Positions 58,609 through 64,000 of a DNA stretch of 64,000 nucleotides are shown piece by piece. The translations under genes and the position numbers were made by a program. Each line of letters begins with the position of its first letter. The stretch's first letter is position 1. Where the stretch lies: contig NW_025408668.1 in NCBI RefSeq assembly GCF_020360975.1, positions 3,038,001 to 3,102,000 on the forward strand. The letters are read 5' to 3'. The notes beneath the pieces are model-generated. The model was not told the origin of the DNA. It worked only from the letters and a program-made list of their open reading frames with translations, and made no database searches. This DNA comes from Hirsutella rhossiliensis. Taxonomy: Eukaryota > Ascomycota > Sordariomycetes > Hypocreales > Ophiocordycipitaceae.

Positions 58609-59984
58609 TCAATCGATGTTGACCGTGGACGCGTCGGCTTTGGACGATGCCGGCTTGGCCCGGCCGCCTCTCCGGGTTGCCGCAGATGCGGCACCCTTCG
58701 GGTGAGCCCTCGGCCTTTTCGCCTCGTCGGCAGGCGGGTCGGGCAGCTTTTCCTTATTCGGCTCGGGCTTGACCTCGACGGGGGCCGGCTCGGGCTCGGG
58801 CTTGGTGATGCCGCTGACGGCCTCGAGCAAGCGCCTGTCTCCCCACTTGGTGCCGAACCGGGGGACGGCGTCGTTAAGTTGCCGCTCAGGCCGAGCGTCG
58901 GCGGCGGGCGTGGCGTCGTCGTTTGCGCTCTCGGTGGCGGGGGCGGTCTTGAGGAAAAGGCTGTCGTTGTAGACGTCCCAGGCGGCCTCGACGTTCTCGT
59001 CGGTGTAGGGCAGCTTGCGCCACGGCTCGGACTGGACGAAGCGCAGGCGGTCGGCCATGGTCTCGGTGGTGACGGCGTCGCCGTCGGCCGTGGTCTTGAT
59101 GGTCATGTGGATGGCGCGGGCGGCGGTTGCGGAGCCGGAGCCGGCGGCTTCCTTAGCCGAGGACGAGGCGGCCGAGGCGGCGGTGCGCTCCTGCTGCGTG
59201 GTCGCGTCGATGTGGTGGAGCTGGGGGCGGAGGAGGACGAGGGAAGAGACGGGGGTGAGGTGGATGTCATCTGTGCGTGCGTGTTAGTTCGATAGAGAGA
59301 AAAGAGGAGAGAGAAGAGAGGGGGGAGGGGAGAGGGGAGAGGGGAGAGGAGAGGGCGGTACGCACTGCCTTGGAAGACGCCGACCATGTACTGGACCTCG
59401 TCGGCGTTCGGATACTGGCCCCCCAGCGTCTGCGTCCGCAGGACCTTGTCCTGATTAACGGCATCTTTCCAGTCGAGAAAGCCGCCTCCCAACCCGCCGC
59501 CGCCGCCAGCCTCATCATCAGCATCACCACCGCCCTTCTTCCCACGCCCGCCGCCCCTCTGCTGCACGGCGCCAAAGCCAAAGCCGCCGGCAAGGCCATG
59601 ACTGCCGCCATTCTTGGCGGCCATGGACGACTTGAGGGCACGGCCCCAGCGCAGGCCCTTTTCGCGGTCGTAGGCGGCGCCGGCGTCCGTGTTGAGCGGC
59701 ACGTCGACCTCGACCATGCCCGAGTCGGACTTGAGACGCAGCTCCGTGGGCTGCGGGCGCGGCTGCGTGGGCTCGTCGTCGGTGCGGTTGGGGTGTTGCA
59801 GGACGAGGAGGCGGCGGCCGCAGGGGAGGGCCGGGTTGAGGAAGATGTTGTACGAGGCGGTGATGGGGTCTGCGTCTGCGTCTTCGTCGGTCTCGGCGTC
59901 GGCGTCGACGTCCATGTCCACGTCCATGTCCGTCTTTGGCGAAGGCGGCTGCTCGTCAGCCTCGGGCTTGGCGGTCGTGGCCAT
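58609..59984 (-). CDS. RPC37: DNA-directed RNA polymerase III subunit RPC37 (RPC5-like)
   Basis: Exons 59984-59366 and 59270-58609; intron 95 bp (GTGCGT...CAG); 426 aa. RPC37 with RPC53 forms the TFIIF-like module of Pol III used in termination and reinitiation. An acidic start (DMDVDMDVDADAETDEDADA) leads to YNIFLNPALPCGRRLLVLQH, a Gly-rich insert (about 155-190), QTLGGQYPNADEVQYMVGVF and, after the intron, DIHLTPVSSLVLLRPQLHHI, the blocks of the Sin/RPC5 family. A Lys/Pro-rich tail ends in STVNID. The start ATG at 59984 precedes these blocks; the frame upstream lacks an ATG. The intron contains a 62-nt purine-only run on the plus strand. Confidence 0.9.
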
Positions 59985-60497
59985 GGCGAGGGCGGCGGCG
60001 CGCTGGCCGGGGGGCGGTGACGTGGCGCTGGCGCGGAATGTGCCGGGGAATGGAGTAGTCCGCCTCTTGTGTGTTGTCGAGGTGGGCGCGTAATATGAAA
60101 CTCGGCTGGACAATGGATTTGGTGGTTTCGTCTTGGGTCGTCGCAGTCCGTCGCCAAAAGCCTGGCGGCGGGGCTTGCTGCCAAATCTTTTGGCGGGGTA
60201 GTCTTATCTTATCTCCTCTCCCTGCTTCAGCGACTCTCTCGTCTCTCGACTCTCAATGCGGACAGCGCTTGATCTGCAAGTCTCTACTCTGCAAGCCTGT
60301 GCAATTTTCGAACAATCGGTGACGTGTGGCACTGGGTAAAAGCCATGGAGAAGAGGGTCTCCGCATAGGCACCTGATGCATCATGACCGCGTTGCACCGC
60401 GCCAGGTTCTTGGTGATAGACTGTGATATGCACATTTGCTTTTTCCGTATGAATTCTCCCCGTCTTTGCCATCACACATCCCCAGCCACTTCCGCAG
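59985..60497. other. Gene-free interval
   Basis: Promoter side of RPC37 and 3' side of LCP5. No element recognised. Confidence 0.4.
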
Positions 60498-61649
60498 CTA
60501 CCTCTTCTTTCCCCTGTCTCGTCGACCGGCTTCCAGCATCTTGACTTTCTTCTGGAACCTGTCCCCAATCTCGGCTCCATGGCCGCTGCTCCGGGGCCCA
60601 TCGGTGGTGTCGAAGCCGCGTTTCCTGCTCTTCTCCAGCAAAGCGCGCACACCGCCGCCAGCGGGCCCCTTGCGCTTGGTCAGCCGGTCGATGCGATCGA
60701 CGCCCTCGCCCAGGTCCCTCCACTCCTCGCCGCCAAACTGCATGTGTCCGCTGCGCCCGGCCTCCTTGTTCTTTTTGGCCCGCTCCTTCTTGCTCAGCTT
60801 GGGCAGGCGGACAAGGTTCATTTCTTCGTAGTCGCGGCGCTCAGCCTCGTCCTTGCGCTCCTGGACCGTCTTCGTCTTGCGCCCGCCCTGGACAATCGTC
60901 GTGCCGATGCTGGGCTCGGCGACGGGCGCCGTGGCGAACTCAGACTGCACAAACTCCTCCATGGTGTGAGACTTGTGGGGTCTGCGGTCGGCCTTTTCGC
61001 GCGGCCGCGTCGTCTCCATGGCATGGCGATCTCTCTTGGGAGGGCGGTAGATGCCAGACGGCCCATCTTCGTGGTCGGCGCGCTTGGCCGTGACGTCGTC
61101 CATCAGAGTGCCGAGTCTGGGTGCGGCAGCTGTCTGTCCCGGACGGTGCTGCACGGGTCTTCCCTGGCCAGACAAGTCCTCATCCTCGTCCTCGTCTCCT
61201 TGGTCCGAAGAGGCGTCCTCGTCGTCGCTGCCAGAGTCCTTGCTGCCATTCGCTTTCCGCCTCTGCCGTATGTTTTGTGTTTGGCGCTGCGCATCTTCTG
61301 CGGTCCTGAGGAACCGCTCGATGGAAAACCTGAGCTTCTCCTCTAACGGCCGGGCCCCCCTTTCGAGATAGAGTCGCAGCTCCACGAGCTTTGCGCGGAC
61401 AGATTCGTCAAGCCCATCGCCGCCTTGATCCGCATCGTCGGAGGTCGACCTGGAGTTTCGCAGCTTGAGGAGGATGAGGAAGACGAGGTTTTGTAGGTAC
61501 GAGAGCAGCAGCTCGTTCTTGACGTCGAGGAGTGAAATGCCGTCTTTGGGGCTCTCGATGGCTGCAATCTTGGGCGCGGCCTCTTCGGTGAGAGACAGCG
61601 ACTGTGTCAGGGAGGCCAGCAAAGCCGGCAGCGTTGTCGGGGCCGCCAT
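60498..61649 (-). CDS. LCP5: U3 snoRNP-associated protein LCP5 / neuroguidin (Sas10/Utp3 family)
   Basis: Single exon, 383 aa. LCP5 is part of the small-subunit processome for 18S rRNA maturation in the nucleolus. The N-terminal Sas10/Utp3 helical domain includes GISLLDVKNELLLSYLQNLV and VRAKLVELRLYLERGARPLEE; an acidic Ser-rich linker (SGSDDEDASSDQGDEDEDED) and the tail blocks YRPPKRDRHAME, MNLVRLPKLSKKERAKKNKE and the basic end FQKKVKMLEAGRRDRGKKR follow. I chose the ATG at 61649 (MAAPTTLPALLASL); another in-frame ATG at 61742 would add 31 residues not expected in the family. Confidence 0.9.
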   Translation of the reverse strand: MAAPTTLPALLASLTQSLSLTEEAAPKIAAIESPKDGISLLDVKNELLLSYLQNLVFLILLKLRNSRSTSDDADQGGDGLDESVRAKLVELRLYLERGARPLEEKLRFSIERFLRTAEDAQRQTQNIRQRRKANGSKDSGSDDEDASSDQGDEDEDEDLSGQGRPVQHRPGQTAAAPRLGTLMDDVTAKRADHEDGPSGIYRPPKRDRHAMETTRPREKADRRPHKSHTMEEFVQSEFATAPVAEPSIGTTIVQGGRKTKTVQERKDEAERRDYEEMNLVRLPKLSKKERAKKNKEAGRSGHMQFGGEEWRDLGEGVDRIDRLTKRKGPAGGGVRALLEKSRKRGFDTTDGPRSSGHGAEIGDRFQKKVKMLEAGRRDRGKKR

Positions 61650-62188
61650 TGCTTGGGCTTGAGAGATGAAGTTGTCGCCGGTCTCAACTGTCAGACACGG
61701 GTTGCAAGAAACAACTTTTTTTAGCGGGGCCCCTTTTCGCATGTCCCTAATGGTGCGCTGAAGATTGGGGCCCAGGAGGCGCCTTGGTACCGTCGGAGGG
61801 GCCGGCGGGTTAATGATCCGCCTGTCTTAGCCCCTTCGCCTTCTCTACAACACTTTCCCTGACTAAGCCACTTCTGGCGATGCTGGCCAGTCAGAGCGCG
61901 ACTCAGCAAAAGGATGAGATCCTCCTCTCCCCATCCAATTCATGCCGGCTCACGCGGTTTTGCTGCCACTCTGTCGATAAGCCCAACCGCCTTGCCTTGT
62001 CAACCGCCCTCGTCCGCCATCGGCCATCGCCCTTTAGCCCGTTGATGCGCAGCCAGAGCCAGTTCTCGATACCGCATCGAGTGGCATCTGCTCACCTCTG
62101 CAGGAGCCTGTTCGGCGCCTCGCCTGACGGCCTCGTCCGCCCGGCCAAGACCACCCGCGACACGTGGCATGAACTGAGCGTCTGAAAA
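61650..62188. other. Shared upstream region of divergent LCP5 and TM9 genes
   Basis: 539 bp between start codons; no distinct motif seen. Confidence 0.4.
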
Positions 62189-64000
62189 ATGAACCTCAGA
62201 GTCGCTGCGCCGTCGGCGCTCCTCGCCGCCCTCCTGGCGACTCCGCAACTCGTGTCCGCCTTCTACCTGCCAGGCGTCGCGCCGACGTCCTACAAGCAAG
62301 GCGATCGCGTCCCCCTGTATGTCAACAGCGTCAGGCCCGTGGCCGCGCCCCAAGACAATCGACTGCACTCGGTCGTGTCGTACGACTATTACCACCCGGC
62401 CTTTCACTTTTGCCAGCCCAAAGGCGGCCCGGAATATGTGCCCGAGAGCTTGGGGAGCATCCTGTCCGGCGACCGGCTCATGACGTCGCCCTTCGAGCTC
62501 AACATGGCCAAGAACGAGACGTGCAAGCCTCTCTGTAAAGTCAACTACGTCGAGCAGATGAAGTACTTTGTCTACGAGAGGATCGAGGAGGCCTACAGCC
62601 TCAACTGGCTCGTCGACGGATTGCCTGCCGGCCAACAGATCCAGGATGATCTGACCGGCACAACCTTCTACAGCCCCGGCTTCCAGCTCGGAGGCTTCAC
62701 CCTGACGGACGACGAGGAAGAGGAAATCTCCTTCAACAACCACTACGAGATATGGATCGAGTACCACGAGGTCAACGGCAAGGAAAACGAGCTCCGCGTC
62801 GTCGGTGCCGTCGTCCAGCCCAGCTCCAAAAAGTACACGGGCAAGGCCGATTGCGCCGAAGGCCACCCGCCGCTGATCGTTGCGGCCAACGAGGCGGACC
62901 AAGAAGTCCAGTTCAGCTACAGCGTTTACTGGAGGAAGTCGGAGACTGCCTGGGCCACCAGGTGGGACAAGTACCTTCACGTCTTCGACCCCAAGATCCA
63001 CTGGTTCTGGCTCATCGACACGGCTGTCATTGTTGTCATTCTCGTCCTCACCGTCATGTCGGTCCTGGTCAGGACCCTCAAAAAGGACATTGCACGATAC
63101 AATCGGCTGGACCAGATCAACCTGGATGACCTCGGCGGCACGTCAGCCGTCGAGGACGGTGTGCAGGAAGACTCGGGCTGGAAGCTGGTCCACGGCGACG
63201 TGTTCCGCATCCCGTCCCACCCCTTGCTGCTCTCCGTGCTGCTGGGCAATGGTGCGCAGCTCTTTGTCATGACGGGTTGCACCATCATCTTTGCGCTCCT
63301 CGGCTTCCTGTCGCCCTCGAACCGCGGGTCCCTGGGCACAATCATGATCATCCTCTACACGCTGCTGGGCTTCGTCGGCGGCTATGCCTCGGCCAGGACG
63401 TACAAGGCTATGCAGGGCGAGCAGTGGAAACTGAACATTGCCCTGACGCCCCTGCTGGTGCCCGGCATCGTCTTTGGTGCCTTTTTCCTTCTCGACCTTT
63501 TCCTGTGGGCCAAGCAGTCGTCTGGCGCGGTGCCCTTCACCACGATGCTGGTTATCGTCGCCATCTGGTTCATCATTTCGATTCCCCTCTCGTTTGTGGG
63601 CTCGTGGCTGGGCTTCCGCGGCCCCCAGATTGAGGCGCCGGTGCGCACCAACCAGATTCCGCGCCAGATCCCGCCCTGCACCACCTACCTCAAGCCGATC
63701 CCCAGCATGCTCATTGTCGGTCTACTGCCGTTTGGCGCCATCTTTGTAGAGCTCTACTTCATCATGAGCTCCATCTGGTTCAGCCGCATCTATTACATGT
63801 TTGGCTTCCTCTTCCTCTGCTACGGCTTGATGATTGTTGTCTGCGCGGCCGTCACCATCCTCATGACTTACTTTTTGCTGTGCGCCGAAAACTACAACTG
63901 GCAGTGGAGATCGTTCCTCGCGGCCGGCATGAGCGGTGGCTACATCTTCTTCAACTGCCTCCTGTATCTCTTGACCAAGGTGAGGCTCGGAGGCCTTGCA
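62189..64000 (+). CDS. Transmembrane 9 superfamily protein (EMP70/TMN type), 3' end beyond window
   Basis: Coding from the ATG at 62189 through 63979 (597 residues); a GTGAGG donor at 63980 begins an intron that the window edge cuts. TM9 proteins act in Golgi/endosome sorting, for example of proteins with glycine-rich membrane segments. A signal peptide (about 1-24, ending VSAFYLPG) precedes the luminal domain with DYYHPAFHFCQP, then SYSVYWRKSETAWATRWDKY and IHWFWLIDTAVIVVILVLTV, the first core membrane helix. EDSGWKLVHGDVFRIPSHPL is diagnostic, followed by eight hydrophobic segments, with the last complete block CAENYNWQWRSFLAAGMSGG. Only the last one or two helices and the tail are missing. 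Confidence 0.95.
   Translation, partial: MNLRVAAPSALLAALLATPQLVSAFYLPGVAPTSYKQGDRVPLYVNSVRPVAAPQDNRLHSVVSYDYYHPAFHFCQPKGGPEYVPESLGSILSGDRLMTSPFELNMAKNETCKPLCKVNYVEQMKYFVYERIEEAYSLNWLVDGLPAGQQIQDDLTGTTFYSPGFQLGGFTLTDDEEEEISFNNHYEIWIEYHEVNGKENELRVVGAVVQPSSKKYTGKADCAEGHPPLIVAANEADQEVQFSYSVYWRKSETAWATRWDKYLHVFDPKIHWFWLIDTAVIVVILVLTVMSVLVRTLKKDIARYNRLDQINLDDLGGTSAVEDGVQEDSGWKLVHGDVFRIPSHPLLLSVLLGNGAQLFVMTGCTIIFALLGFLSPSNRGSLGTIMIILYTLLGFVGGYASARTYKAMQGEQWKLNIALTPLLVPGIVFGAFFLLDLFLWAKQSSGAVPFTTMLVIVAIWFIISIPLSFVGSWLGFRGPQIEAPVRTNQIPRQIPPCTTYLKPIPSMLIVGLLPFGAIFVELYFIMSSIWFSRIYYMFGFLFLCYGLMIVVCAAVTILMTYFLLCAENYNWQWRSFLAAGMSGGYIFFNCLLYLLTKVRLGGLA

Overview
The window is nuclear DNA of a filamentous ascomycete, most likely a Sordariomycete and probably of the order Hypocreales (inference from protein resemblance). 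Genes are GC-rich. They carry short introns of about 50-135 bp with GT(R)NGT donors and CTRAC-like branch points, and repeats show repeat-induced point mutation (RIP, CpA to TpA). Nothing looks prokaryotic: there are no operons, CRISPR arrays or ribosome binding sites. I recognised no tRNA or rRNA gene.

Layout. 1-5.4 kb is a RIP-destroyed block holding at least two Ty3/gypsy retroelements, both on the minus strand. 5.5-35.1 kb is mostly a core-gene region: an unknown 230-aa protein, NUF2 (kinetochore), a mitochondrial thioredoxin, a long disordered protein, TIM17, a small secreted protein candidate, a D-amino-acid oxidase, ALG3 (N-glycan assembly), an EIF1AD-like protein with an apparent frameshift, a BSC6-like MFS transporter, a HAD phosphatase, SHE9/MDM33, protein kinase C (PKC1) and, at 35.1-36.6 kb, a short/branched-chain acyl-CoA dehydrogenase. 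36.9-49.6 kb looks like an accessory pocket: a GT61 relic, a multi-copy fungal family gene (DUF7924 type), a HET-domain protein divergent from a nucleotidyltransferase-like protein, two copies of a dispersed repeat (one RIP-mutated), and a Dal5-type MFS transporter. 49.7-64 kb returns to core genes: mitochondrial uS12, a KTR/KRE2 mannosyltransferase, PAT1, RNA polymerase III subunit RPC37, LCP5/neuroguidin and a TM9/EMP70 protein that runs off the right edge.

How they fit together. The core genes are housekeeping genes, not a pathway cluster, although three recurrent themes appear: mitochondrial biogenesis (thioredoxin, TIM17, SHE9, acyl-CoA dehydrogenase, uS12m), secretory-pathway glycosylation (ALG3, KTR, TM9) and RNA metabolism (EIF1AD, PAT1, RPC37, LCP5). 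Large gene-free spans (12.3-14.7, 15.3-19.4, 28.9-30.6, 44.8-47.0 and 52.4-55.6 kb) separate them. The 13-18.6 kb span is rich in a palindromic ACTGTAC/GTACAGT motif.

The most interesting items are the divergent HET / nucleotidyltransferase-like pair at 40-44.8 kb, whose second member has one non-canonical splice acceptor; the palindrome-rich intergenic span; the dispersed inverted-repeat element present in RIPped and less-RIPped versions; and two probable GC-AG introns. Gene models were spliced by eye from splice consensus, reading-frame phase and family resemblance recalled from memory; no database search was run.
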